Below are positions 33,140 to 45,218 of a DNA stretch of 64,000 bases, one piece after another (positions within the stretch are counted from its first letter, which is position 1; each line of letters begins with the position of its first letter). A program made the translations under genes and the position numbers. The stretch is taken from positions 9,688,830 through 9,752,829 of the forward strand of contig CM043954.1 of NCBI GenBank assembly GCA_014529385.2, written 5' to 3'. This stretch comes from Adiantum capillus-veneris. Lineage: Eukaryota; Streptophyta; Polypodiopsida; Polypodiales; Pteridaceae. The notes under the pieces are model-generated. The model made no database searches. It had not been told where the DNA came from and saw nothing but the letters and a program-made list of their open reading frames with translations.

Positions 33140-35345
33140 CTATATTGAATCAATTGAGTTGTTATTTGGTTCTAAGTCTGAGTTTTGTGGTTCTCCTTGT
33201 AATTCAACCTCCACATTTACTATTAAATTCTCTTCTATTTTGTCAATAGTGCACTGAGATACACCAACATTGAACTCTTCTTCATCTTCGTTTTGACAAT
33301 CATACAACCAGGTTGGAATTTCCTCCTCGTTTTGACTATCATACAACCAGGTTGGCATTTCCTCCTCGTAGCCAGCACTTTCGATGTGATTCAGTATCTT
33401 TTCGTTGCAAAACATATACACTAATTTTTCTGCTCTGTCTGCTAATAGTTTGTTGCGAAAAGTGTTGTGAACATACTTGTACATACTCTAGTTTCTCTCT
33501 GAACTTGATTTTCCTGCACATTGTGCAAGTACTTTCATTGCAAGGGGATGTAAGGTAGAGGAATGCTCTCCACCATTCATCATCCACCACTTCCATGTAG
33601 GTTGCTCTTTTGCCATTACCTGTAAAAAATCATTCGCAAAAGGACATTCTTTTAATCTAAATGCACTCATTTCTTTGATGCAATCAATTCGGTTCTGAAC
33701 GTTGGAGTAGAACGTGTTGACCACGTGATAGAAATCGCCTACCACCTTTGTATTGGACTTCAGATCTAAATTCCAATACTTTGGATCGAGCATGTAAGCC
33801 ACGCTATGGAGTGGACTATGAGCACTCTTCCACCTTGCATAAAAATACTTAGCCAAAAAATTTTGTTGTTTGCCACAGAATGCTAATCGCCACTCCTTCT
33901 CTACTATAGACTCTTTCAGCTCTTTAGGGTTTTCAAGACTCTGTTGGACTGACCATCATGTCGTCCGCACTTTGTCCAAGTTTGACGCCCTTTGATCAAG
34001 ATTGCGGATCGCGAACATAACGGGCATCATTACATGGTATGCATCCATTACACTCCTCCACCAAGCAACCTTGTTTACATTGCCACATAGACATGTAATT
34101 TTATCTTTCACTTTTTTTTTCTGCTCAAGCTGCCATTCATCAAAGGCCGCGCAATTGAATGTGTCAATCGCAACGCATTTATTACGGAGAATTGGTTCCA
34201 AGGTATAAAAGTGTGTGCAGAACCGAGTTTCAGTAGGAAGTTTCAGCATCACTGACATGCGCATCCTATACAAATTGAGCACTCCTTGTTGTTTCTAGAT
34301 AACTTCACAACCTGACCTGTTGTATCAATTATTTTGGCGAACCGTGTGGTTTCTTCGCTAGTGTACCAATCTTTCAACACCAAGTTCAAGCTGTGTGTAT
34401 TACAACCATTGGTAAAAATGTGTGGAAAGAACTTCTTTATTAACTTACTAGCGTTTTTACAATTCTTTGCATTGCCCATGACTACTTGAACGACATGTTC
34501 AGCACCAATTTCTTTAATTACATTAATCAAGACCTCAGAAATGTATTTGCCACTTTTAATTGCAACATAACTATTAATCGCCATGTTTCTCCCCTTGGAC
34601 AAACCAACATTACATTGATCAACGGTCTTCTCACAATCGTACATCCTGAAAGCAAAATATTCCCAATTTTGCTAACACGCTCTTTGACTTCGATGTAACA
34701 TTTGTCCAAGAAAACATTTCTTATCGTGTGATAAGGAGCTGAAAATCCTGGACCAAACTCACTGATTTTCTTCCAAGCAGCCTTCCAATGATTGTTTTCT
34801 ACCATGACCAAAGGACTTTTAGTAAATAATATTGCTTTGGCGAGTGCAGTTTGTGCTTCTTCTAGAGACTGCACTCGAAAGCTTTGATGTAATGATTTTT
34901 GACGCATTTGACAAAGTCCACCTTCATTGTGACGTTTAAAAGGAACACTGCCTGGAATTTCCTCTCCTTGTGCAGGTTGTTCTCCAAGGTTAGTTGGCGT
35001 CACTATAGGATCTGCGGAGTTAATATTTGGCTCTTAGAACTCTTGACTCGAAGGCACGGAGCTATATATCTATTGTCTCTTGCCACCCTTTTTGGCGAGC
35101 TCTTCTCTCAAACGCTTTGCAACTGTAGGTGCCTGAAGATGTTCACATTTCTTACACCTGTTTTTAGCGCTACCCAAAAAATGATCCCTAATATGTGGTG
35201 CACCGCTTGATTTTGTTGTATGACAAAATTTACATTGCCACTCCATCTATCGGCCGCATATGTTGTGAGCATAATCCCACTCTTTGCCAGGAGCTTTTTT
35301 ATTCTTTGGCTTCCTCGTACCACTTGTGCCCACATTTTGCTCCAT
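33140..35345 (-). pseudogene. hAT-type transposase with DUF659 and BED finger
   Basis: ATG at 35345-35343. A BED-type finger (CKFCH, then HIRDHFLG, about 35240-35170) leads into a basic linker. The DUF659-type part (FGPGFSAPYHTIRN near 34740; RRPLINVMLVCPRGE near 34600) is followed by VVMGNAKNC (about 34480), where hAT proteins usually have VTDNA; the catalytic Asp is Gly here. Then NGCNTHSLNLVL, LPTETRFCTHF, AKYFYARWK and the hAT C-terminal dimerisation motif (SSTLHPLAMKVL near 33550, SSSERN, then KLVYMFCNEKIL). Stops at 35.24, 35.03, 33.95 and 33.49 kb and several frameshifts. The acidic tail continues to 33140. Terminal inverted repeats were not found. Confidence 0.85.
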
Positions 35346-36211
35346 TGCTTTTAAATTAAAATTGAAGACAAAAGAACAAGATGTTCAATTTTTGAAACAT
35401 TTTTTTTATTTTCAATATATATTATAATTTAAAAACCACTCAATATGAAAGTAACCATGATGCACAATATGAGATTTTCAATGCACACTAATCAATCCAC
35501 ATATCGATCACCTATATTGTGAGCAACCATACACATTGCAATGTAGTCTATGCATGGCATAATAACTATAACAATTCTATGAATCTCTCTATGCAATTAT
35601 TATTATAATGATTATTTATATGTCTACTTTGATTTGCAAACAATAATACACATCTAATTTCATTTTCTACAAAAAAACAAACAAAAGCAATAAAATATAT
35701 GATTGGTCATTTCATGCACTAATAATCTATTGTAATACATAATGCACTCTCTGTATAAACCAATGCATGAACTAACGCAAATAATTCTTCAATATAATCA
35801 CTCAATTGAGGACTACTTGTACCCAGTGAAGGATTGTAGCCCACCCATGCAACCAATTCAATATATAAAAGCTATCTTAACCCAATCAAGGATTATAGCT
35901 CTTATATTGTGGAGTGACAAGTGTAAATAAACTCAAATGCAAGACTTCAAGGATCTTTATATGCCCGGTACACTAGTATAGGACATCCGACCCTTCACTA
36001 TCGACTCGTCATTTACATATGCTCATCTTCTAAAACCAATTACAACCCTCATTTGGACCAATGGCTTCTTCGCAATGAGCATGATTCTCCAAATTTTCAG
36101 TTGTTTTGGTTTCATACCTTTATGTCGGTAAATGAATTAAAATTTTTTAGAAATAGTGACCGAATTAACAATCACGTTCAGCCCAAAAGAAGGACCTGTG
36201 ACTCTGTAACC
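35346..36211. other. AT-rich sequence without recognised features
   Basis: About 870 bases between the hAT pseudogene and the first tandem-duplication copy. No gene or repeat identified on either strand. Confidence 0.5.
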
Positions 36212-36559
36212 TTAGGTCAATTCACAAGGAGATGACTATACCCAGCACTCGGATATACTCCTCAAGGATTTGCCTAGCTAAAAGACAGGGGTTAGCACAC
36301 TATTTACTATATATAATTATTTCCACCGGGCTTTTTGATTTTTCCAGTGGGCCCTACGGGATTCTGCATATACCCGACAGCCCCGCTGGGAAAATGAAAA
36401 AGCCCAGCGGGCCTCACACAAAAACATGGAAAACTCGAAGGGCTGACTGGCTCTATAGGTTTTTGCAGGTCAAAATCAAAGTCACGTTAACAATTACCAT
36501 GATCACGTGATTTTTTTTTGTAAATACTAGGGTTATTGACGTAATCACCTGATCGTGAT

Positions 36560-38010
36560 TACATTAATGAAATCCCTGGCACTGATCACTATTGCCATAT
36601 CTGTCACATAGACAATTTGGTTTTGTGGGCAATACTTGAAGTTGACCTTGAAATGGCCTCTGATCTACCATGTATCTTTCTCTTTCAAGCTCATGAGTCA
36701 CATATGCATTGCTAGAAGTTATGGGTCTCTCACTCAAGAACATGTGTTCTATTATAGGGTGATATATAGGTGGTTGAGGCATAACATGCTCAAAACTTTG
36801 CAGTGGAGTCCTAGTCCTATAGTAAGGGCATTGTTTTGTTGGATGGTCTCGTCCACATGTCATGCATCTTCTTAGGCTGAAGAACTCTGTAGGTTGTAAC
36901 CATGTTAGCTTGGCTCATGTGTCGCATCACAATCTCTATAATTTGCTCCTCAACTTCTATTTTTCTTTGTCCTAGGCTCCTTCCTTGATCCTCAAGATCA
37001 ACAATTTTTGTTGCCTGACCCTCCTCATTTACTATCCTCAAACCATTTTCATAGAACTCGCAATTGTCAACTAGGTCCACTGCCGCTTTGGTCACCTCCT
37101 CTAAGGTTTGGTACCTTCTCACGTATAGGTCGTTCTAGAGATTATCATTCCTAATCCCTTTGATGAAACATAGAATCTGACAGTCTAGTGTGGGTAAGAT
37201 AGGACATCTAACAACGCATTGCTTGAAGCACAAAATTGCATGTCGCAACGTTTCTGTTTCATTAGGCAAAATTTAGACTCACAAAGGGGCCTTTTAAGGA
37301 GTTTGACTTTACCTCTCTCTACCAAAACGGGCGCATGGATAAATTTTTACAAACAAACTCCAAAGTTGGCGGAGGTTTGACAGTTAGGATGTCCTCTTCA
37401 AACTCTATCTATTGATATATAGCACACCATGAGATTCCTCATATTTTAGAAGATTCTTTTTTTGATTCACTTAGATTCCGACAGAGATGTCGCATCATAG
37501 GTGAATCAAAAAAATAATCTTCTAAAATATGAGGAATCTCATGGCGTGCTATCTATCAGTAGATAGAGCTTGAAGAGGACATTCTAACTGTCAAACCTCC
37601 GCCAACTTTGGAGTTTGTTTGCAAAAATTTATCCATGTGCCCGTTTTGGTAGAGAGAGGTAAAGTCAAACTCCTTAAAGGGCCCCTTTGTGAGTCCAAAT
37701 TTTTCCTAATGCACCCTGTTTGAATTCCTGAATCTTAGGAAGGGTGTTATGTTTTATGCCCCTTTTGGTGAATTCTTGAACAAATTTATCCAACATTTGC
37801 TCAATTTTTGTGAACTCGCTCTCATTCAATAATTCAAACCATGCGTATTCAGTGTCCTCCAATGTGATTCCAAAACCCTCATACAGCATGTGAAAATCCT
37901 CTACTCGTTTAGCTCGTAGGACTTGCTTGAAAGCTGAGACATGGGCGTATGGGTCTCCTATGCCATTGTACTTTCTATTTACCGAACTTATATGGTGTTA
38001 CATTTTGGGA
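36560..38010 (-). pseudogene. Gag remnant, copy 1
   Basis: On the minus strand from about 38010: NGIGDPYAHVSAFKQVLRA, then LLNESEFTKIEQMLDKFVQEF, then a foldback insertion (37260-37711), then FIKGIRN and a TAG in GNDNL*NDLYV shared by all three copies, a helical stretch (QTLEEVTKAAVDLVDNCEFYEN), and a CCHC-like knuckle (CMTCGRDHPTKQC, about 36865-36825, CX2CX3HX4C). This is the usual order of a retrotransposon capsid domain plus knuckle. No matching pol is adjacent. The shared TAG shows it was dead before the duplication. Confidence 0.7.
37260..37711. mobile_element. Foldback/long-TIR MITE, about 450 bp
   Basis: Two arms of about 210 bases (left from 37260, right to 37711) are near-perfect complements, each starting CATTAGG(C/A)AAAATTT(A/G)GACTCAC, around a loop of about 25 bases (near 37480-37505). 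The corresponding site in copy 3 (about 60640) is empty. No target duplication longer than CA is visible. Confidence 0.8.
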
Positions 38011-38271
38011 CACGAAGTATGGAACCATACTCCTCTCTGGTATCACTTCGTCTCTCTTTATCGCTCTAGGAGGGAATCCAAGTGGCGGTCCCCTCTTTGG
38101 AATTCTTGTAGGAATTTTCGTGTTTGGTTGAAATATCTATGGTCCTTCATTGACCAAATATCCACTCGTCTCTGATTGGATCTTTGGATTTGTGCTTTAT
38201 ATAGCTCTATATTCTTGTCCATACTTGTCAACAAATAAGGATGTCCACTAGTGGCCGACCTCATATGTATA

Positions 38272-38559
38272 GGGGTGAAAGCATGTTAACTTGTCATGCT
38301 ATTTCATGTCCCGGACAATGCTAACTAGCACAATTTTGACGTATGCTAACTAGTACAATAACTTGAGCTACATCTCCAAGATCTATGGCATATGATATAT
38401 CAATAGAAAGCACTTGAAACAAGGAATCCAAATGTACAACCTCCGACAAATTTTGATATTATTCGTAAAAAATTTACCGGATGCCCAAATTTTCAAAGAT
38501 GTGCTAACTTGAAACTGCTAACTAGCACAAAAAGCGCAACAGGTTAACATGCTTTCACC
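38272..38559. mobile_element. 288-bp MITE with TATA target duplication
   Basis: Terminal repeats GGTGAAAGCATGTTAAC (after two extra G at the left end) and complement, flanked by TATA at 38268-38271 and 38560-38563. Copy 3 has the empty site with a single TATA (about 61198). Superfamily not clear. Confidence 0.8.
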
Positions 38560-38563
38560 TATA

Positions 38564-39030
38564 GACATATAACTTATAAGAGCTTGTCGTCCATCAACTC
38601 ATCTGGATAAGGCTCTAATCATCGGTAAAGGTTGACCTGATTGCCATTAATGTACCTATATAGTCCTTCACCTCATGAATTTTTGTCCAAACTCTCTCAA
38701 TGAAATTGGTCTTTATGTACTGTAGGTTTGGAAGATCTATTCTAGGCATTATTTCTAGGCTTAATAGCTCTAGCTTGATGTAGGAAACCCTAACTTAATG
38801 TGTTCAAGTGCTTTGATCACGGAAAAGTTAAAACTATATTTATAATCCTGATTATTTTCTCCTAGAACTACCAAAAAGCTAGTTTTGAACAAAAGTGCTT
38901 TTTTGAGGCCTCAAACAACATCAAAAGGTGAATGTGGATGCACTCCGAGGCTACATTTTGATAAAAAAAACTTTTGGAATCCGGGCCCGAATATGGAAGT
39001 TATGGCCAAAACAGTGAAATGCAGTTCATA
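38564..39030. other. Duplicated spacer, no gene
   Basis: Shared with copy 3 (61200-61645). No ORF or motif recognised. Confidence 0.5.
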
Positions 39031-40830
39031 ATTTTACTCTATCACGTTTTTTTCAAGTAGTTCAATTGAACCCAAATTTGGTGTGTGCATTCCTTATGCA
39101 ATGCTGATCCAAGTGGTATACTTGGTTTCAAAAAAATTCTCAAAATGAACTACCTCTATCTCCATCTCGATAGAGTGAGATCTGCCCCCTCCACATGTCC
39201 AAATACACTCAAACTTAGTGTACATGGTGCATTTGGACGTTCTGAACCCAAATATGCAGTCAGATTTGAATTTTTAACTTTTCCTCTATGATCTCTATCT
39301 CTATCGTGATAGAGTGAAGGCCTCTCATATATGATGTCAAAATTCCTTTTTGAAAAGATGTTAGGATCCTTGAGAAGTGTACTTTCCAATGGTATGGTCA
39401 AAAGTCAATTTAGGACTCTCTCTCAAATAGCTCTATCTCTATCGTGAAAGAGTCATCTCATAGCCCAAATGAGGTCCAAATCAACTTTTGCCTCCACACC
39501 CTGGTTCAATCACTCCTTTAGCGCTTAGCTACCAATTTTCATCGTGTTTGGATGTCTACTTTGGTCTTTGGATCAATTCTGGTGTTTTAGAGTCTGAAAT
39601 ACTCAATGGGAGATTAGGTGGACTTTCAGTTGTTCAAATGACTTGAAATTTGGTGTGTAGGCTTATCTCAACTAGATAAACATACCCTTAAGAGGAAATC
39701 AAAAAATTCCACCTCTATCACCCACCTCTTACTCTATCGTGATAGAGTGAGATCAGTGCCCAAATTTAGGTTTTTTCAAAGTTTCTCTTCACAACTCTTT
39801 CCCCCATACTCTCCACTCCTTGTACACCAAATTTCACTTGATTTGCACTTCATCTGAGGTCTAACTTAAAAACCAAGATTTCAAAGTCTAATCACTGCAA
39901 ATATACTTAGGATGACTTTCCAATGTCCAAATGTTTCCAAATTTGTGTGTCAACTCTTGATAGACAATACAAGCTATGGTCCAAAGGGGGGTTTTGAAAA
40001 ATTCCTCCCTAGCACATAGGTCTCACTCTATCGCAATAGAATGAACAGAGCCTATTAGACACTATTTTCCAACTATTTTTGCACTTTTGGGTTCCCCCTT
40101 CCTCAAAGTCTCACCAACAAAATTTTATCCAATTTGAATGTTTTTTTCTTTGTGCAACCCACAAACTTGACAGTTTGAACTCAAAATTCACTAAAATGGT
40201 TGTAACTTGCAAACCAAATGTCCAAACTTCACCAAATTTGATACACAAGCTATTTAGGACATGATGAACCAAGCCATGTGGTCAAATCTCCATTTTGACT
40301 TTTCTAGTCTCCATGTGTATCTCTTTCGCGATAGAGTGAATAGTAGGACAAAATGGCACTTTTTCTCCAGGTTTTCTTGGCAGATGTGTTCGTACCCTCT
40401 GTAGCTCATGTATACCAAGTTTCAAGGAATTTGAAATTTTGGTTTGGTCATTAACCACAAAAGCCTTAGAATTCCAACTCAGAATACTGGATGGGTACTG
40501 TGGGTGACTTTTTTTATGTCCAAATGCTTTCAAATTTGGTGTGCTCACTCTTGAAAGGCTACTAAATCTATGGTCGACAGGGTTTTGAAAAATCCCAATT
40601 CTACCATGCAACTGCTACTCTATCACGCTAGAGTAAACAGAGCCTATTTGGACACCTTTTTTCAACTATTCCTGCTGATTTGGGTTCTCCCCCTTCTCAA
40701 GACTCTGCTCATCAAGTTCCACTGGATTTGGATTTTCCTTTCTTTGGATTTAGACAATTCAAGGGTTTCTTACAGTCAAAAATGCAACTTTCAAGATCTA
40801 ATGCATACATAATGATGACAATATCATGAA
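39030..40830. repeat. Diverged satellite carrying the palindrome CTCTATCGCGATAGAG
   Basis: The palindromic motif or a one- to four-base variant occurs near 39154, 39293, 39431, 39730, 40024, 40320 and 40617. The last five are 294-299 bases apart; the first three are 138-139 apart. Flanking text such as CCAAATG-TTTCAAATTTGGTGTG and GGGTTTTGAAAAAT recurs, clearest at a spacing of about 590 bases (39925 versus 40515), so a higher-order unit of about 590 made of two diverged halves of about 296 is likely. Partial copies are at 46436-46860 and 61645-62218. Confidence 0.75.
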
Positions 40831-41251
40831 AATGCACTCACTAGCTCCTGAACACGTGTACAACAAGGTCTTGAGGTCAAAATTTTGAAAAATGCAGATT
40901 TGGTTTGAGTTTTTTGTTTTTGTTGGTTCTAAACCAATTTTGTGTTTTGCCCCTACCTTAAGGTTTCCAATGCAAAAATAAGCTATCAAATCACCTTTCA
41001 AACGACCATTTTAGGGCTCTTTTACCACAATCAACACGATTCTGTGTTTTGTGTTTTCAAGCACATTTTCATTTCAAATTTGCTCTACATCAACATCATA
41101 CGTGTATCTACCCTAGTCCATCAACAAGGTTATATCAACAGTTGTATCAATTATGTTTTAGAACCCCAAATTGGAGCTCCTCAAACCTCCCATGGACACA
41201 TTTGAGACTTGTGACCTACGTATAAAGGTCAATCCATTGTAATTTTTGTCA

Positions 41252-41830
41252 TCATCTTGGATTTAAAAAACATGGACTATTTTGCAATGTGTGTTGTGAT
41301 TGCCTCAAGATATAATCACTCCCACCACATCGCATATTGTTAGCGCATTTGAATTCCAATTGCACCAACATTTTAGCAATGATGATCTCTTCGTGTAGAC
41401 ATAAGCATTGAAAGACATCACTGATGATTTGAGGGAGTGTTCTATGAGTTTCTGGGTAAGTTTTCTCAAGATTTAGATTAATAAATGGCAAACAATTGAT
41501 AGAATAGGTGTATATACTCTTAGAGGAATTCATAGAGCCCATTCAATGACGTTAAGATGATGAAACCAAAATTAGCTATCTTTAGCAAGAGGAAGTTACA
41601 CTTGTGCTTGAGCTTTATGCTTAGTTGGATGAATCTAAAACTCTCAGTAGATTTTGGCACTTAAAAATGCACTTAAAGAATAATTTACTTTTGCCAAGTT
41701 TGTAAAGAGTTTGAAACTCCAAGCTACTTTGATGTGCTTTACATTGAGCTTGCGTATGGCAAAGAGAAAAGAAAATTGAAATGAATTGCAAAATGAAATA
41801 GAAATCACTTCCATTGCACTTGATATTCAC
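41252..41830 (-). other. Two short minus-strand ORFs conserved between copies
   Basis: ORFs of 96 and 69 codons (41542-41252 and 41830-41621); their counterparts at 56667-56215 and 56837-56628 have mostly single-residue changes. Readable segments include SINCLPFINLNLE and ETHRTLPQII. Not recognised; coding status uncertain because the duplicated DNA as a whole is similar. Confidence 0.3.
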
Positions 41831-41933
41831 GCTTACTCATAGCAAAGAAGTTGAGTCCTATAGGCCAAAAACACGCTTAGGCTTTTCTTCTCGTTGGGAT
41901 ATAATATTGTCGACTAGTTAGTGAGTTAAATAC

Positions 41934-42284
41934 TTGTTTTACCCATTAGTTATGATGACGGAGATATGTTTTGGATTGTCATCAAATTGTGCAATTTCTG
42001 ATGCCCTGTGCTTGCATTGTAAAAAGGTTGAGAGCTTTGTGTGGATTTTTGTGAACACGTCTTGCGATTGTCATTCTGCTATTCATGGTGTCTTGTGCTT
42101 GAAAAAAATACTTGAACTATGCCATCTTTCATCCTATCAATTGAGACAAATTTTTTTTCAACCCACCACCGTCTATGGTTCGACAATAGATCACATTTGG
42201 GCAACACATTGTCTAAAACCACTAACATTTGGAACTAGCTATACATGTTGGTCAGATCACTCAACTACCTATATAGTTCTATAG
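41934..42284 (+). pseudogene. Endonuclease/exonuclease-like C-terminal fragment, copy 1
   Basis: A 116-codon ORF ending naturally at TAG. Its end reads QPTTVYGSTIDHIWAT, then YTCWSDHSTTYIVL, matching the C-terminal signature of the endonuclease/exonuclease/phosphatase fold (ID[HY]I ... SDH). Such domains occur in non-LTR elements and in Helitron/Helentron-type elements. The N-terminal catalytic residues are absent, so it is a fragment. The copy at 56941-57291 is nearly the same. Confidence 0.4.
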
Positions 42285-42634
42285 TTCAATTGAATTAAAA
42301 ACTCATCACTCAACTACCTATATAGTTTTATAGTTTAATCCCTAAAAACTCCTTCTGCTCCAACATTTAAGATTGTAAAATTCAACCATCTAAATTACTA
42401 TGTGCAGGCCATTGTGAGTTCTCATGTTGTTCTTAAATGTGGCCATTAATGCTTTGAAATGGTGACTGCTCCTTTTTATGCAGGCAACTCTTAACTTTTT
42501 TGAAACTACAATTAGTTTTTGGGGGTTTTTTGGGGAGGGTGATTTACTTTCCTGCATGTATAACCAAGACTAGTTTCATGAAAAGCCCACCACTCAAAGA
42601 GTTTTCACATGGGGTTTGATGTATACCCCCAATT
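42285..42634. other. Spacer before LRR pseudogene, no gene
   Basis: Includes two near-identical phrases ACTCAACTACCTATATAGTT at about 42257 and 42308. Nothing else recognised. Confidence 0.4.
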
Positions 42635-43300
42635 TACCCACCACCACAAATATAGGAGGGTTCAACTAGCTTTGACAATCTTCCGAGTTCAACTAGTATC
42701 CCACCAAGATGATTGTAATATCCTAAATACAACTCTCTAAGCTCCAGATCTGCTTGTATGCGGCTTGTTAGTGCATTACCCAAGAGAGCCAGGTATTTCA
42801 ATCCCTACATGCTTCCATATTGAGGGGCTATCCGATTCAAAAGAAGTTGCCACCCATATGCAGGTGCCTTATTGATGTGAGGAAGTTGAGCTCCAAACAA
42901 CTAATACCAAGTTTAAAAAATCTAGTAAAGTTCTTGTTAGAGATGTTGAGGTGGTTTAGGCAAGAGAGCGCTACAATTTTTGTCAGAAGTGGACTTGACA
43001 AGTGATTTTTTGCAACCAAGGGGTTGGAAATAGCCCAAGAATAGGTGACAGAGTGCTTGACAACCCCCTAGAAGAAATGTTAAGGCTTACTATTATACTA
43101 TAATCTTTGTCGCATTCCATGCCAACCCATTTGCAATGTGCATCAATGGAGGCTGCCAGACCGCCCATGTCAACCACCGATGAAGCCAAGTGTCCAGAAA
43201 AATCAATAATAGAAGCTTTCAATAATAAGAGAGTTTCACCTTCACTATGAGCAGAGGCAATTTGAACGAAAAATGAGAGGATGCATATGAAGAAAGGCAA
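42635..43300 (-). pseudogene. CLAVATA1/BAM-like LRR receptor kinase, N-terminal fragment, copy 1
   Basis: ATG 43300 opens a hydrophobic signal-peptide-like segment (FFICILSFFVQIASAHS), then the N-terminal LRR cap with its Cys pair (GETLLLLK, then CKWVGMEC) and the first LRR strand (IVSLNISSRGLSSTL). After a frameshift, more LRR text follows (LNHLNISNKNFT near 42950). Near 42740-42650 comes ELRELYLGYYNHLGGILVE, close to the LRR segment typical of CLV1/BAM receptors that bind CLE peptides. Only the N-terminal part remains; transmembrane segment and kinase are absent. Confidence 0.75.
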
Positions 43301-44354
43301 CCATTAATGATGCTGCAATTCTCCCATGCCTACAACCAGAGAAGGGAAGCTCTAGTCTAGAAAACAAAGGCCAACAAGTTTATGTGAAAAGGTGAAAAGT
43401 GAAAACCCATTTGATCAAGAGGGTTTTATTGTAGATGAATCTCCATCGCAGCCATAATTAATGAGACTTTAGAAGCATCGAAATCATCTTAGATTTTTCA
43501 CATCTTCTAGGTGAACTCCCTCTAAGAGGCAAAGGTAGCAATGTCACCCTTTAGTCTAAGAAAAGAGAGAATTATGTTTGTTCTTCAGATGCTAATGTAG
43601 TCTTGTGCAACTTCTGAAAAGTAGGGGTAGAAATGAGAAGGAAATTTGAATGATGAAGTTCTAGAGTTCACAAGTGTCCCAAAGTAACCTATAGGTCACT
43701 ACTTTGTCTAGAATCAACACCTATTGATGATCGATTGCCCAAAGGATAGATAACGACGAGATGAATAAAAAGACCATGCCTGCTAAGTCATAGCAATCTA
43801 CCACAATGTCAAGATATTGATGGATGATGTTAACACAAAAAGAGGAGGAAAGAGATGCAAAAAGATTCCACATTTATGCAAATTTGTATTATCAAACTAT
43901 GGGTCTCATCTAGCTTAAAGTATTTTATATAATGAACAAAGATAAAATGGGGGTCTGATGCCAATACTAGAAAGTTACAAGAAAAGGGACTATTTTGGTG
44001 CCTTGGTATCTAAAATTAAGGAGTTATGTTCCTAATATAATGTCCATAAATACGGATATTTTTCCTAGGTGATTATGTGTAGTTTCTTATTTGTGTTACA
44101 TAGATTGTTTTAACTTTTCATAGATGCTTTTAATGTCTTGATTCTAAAGATACTTCTCTAGTAAAAATAAGTTTGACATGGTTCAATGAGATTTATATGT
44201 TGAGAATTTGTGACACCATCCAAAGAAACTTAATTTGGTATTCAATTCCTACTAGTATTGGTATTGAAGAGTACATTCATTAGGAAAAATATGAACCCTC
44301 TAGGGATACTTTCGAATTAAGGTTAATATTAGAAGCCAGCCAATAGGAAGAGGG
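43301..44354. other. Duplicated sequence upstream of LRR pseudogene
   Basis: Shared with copy 2 (58364-59415). No ORF recognised; could hold decayed promoter sequence of the receptor gene. Confidence 0.4.
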
Positions 44355-45218
44355 TGGTAGATACACTCTATACCCTCAAAAAAGTAGGGGGACAAGGTAG
44401 CCTTACATCTCTTTATGGCCTCTTACCTAGTGAGAAGGTAAGGGAGGTGGCTATGGGAAAAGGGGGGGGGGGGGGGGGGGGGGGGGGGGGTGCTAACCAC
44501 TTTGACCTCTTTTCCCCCATTTTTTGTCCTGGATTTAAAAATACACTAAAAAAAATTCAAATTTTAATTTTTTCCTCCTGAAAAGGTCCCCAAACCTATT
44601 TCATGGTCAAAAAAGTATTTTTGACCTCCAAAAGTAAAAAATGTGCACAAAAAAATCCAAAAATTACATTTTTTCAAAAAATTCAAAATATCATTTTCCA
44701 CCCTTCAATGTCGTTCCAAACCTATTGTATAGCTAGAAAGTGTTTTTCTCTCTCTACAAACCCTTTTCCAAGCTCTCGCTCTCCATGGCTACAACAGCCA
44801 CATGCACCCCCTAGACTACCATTATCTCTCTGCTAGCATTCTCCCACCTCCATTGTAGCACCAAGCAAGCTCCTCCCCCATCTCTTCCCCTCGCTCACCA
44901 CATAGTTTCATAGCAAGCTAGCTCCTTTCCCTTCTCTCACCTCCATTACAGCATGCATGAAACAAGATTCTAATCCTTCTACTTTCATTCACTCCTCACA
45001 CTACATGGAAACCTCTACTCCCGAATTTGAAAAAATTATGAGCTCACACGACTTTCATACCACAACAGGTGTGAATAGTGTGTGGGCATTGCACGGGTTC
45101 ATCTCCAACATAAAGATAGAATGGTAAGAAAACTACCCTTGTAGCTTACATTCATAGTTTAACATCATCTCCATCTTGAAGTTTATCATGCTGGAGAGAA
45201 CAAACCTCTTTATGGATT
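44355..45218. other. 0.86-kb segment present only in copy 1, with a 29-base G run
   Basis: Copy 2 jumps directly across this interval (junction near 59417). No target duplication or terminal repeat was found, so deletion in copy 2 is as likely as insertion in copy 1. It contains an uninterrupted run of 29 G at 44462-44490 and a stretch rich in CTCTC/CTCCC. Confidence 0.6.
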
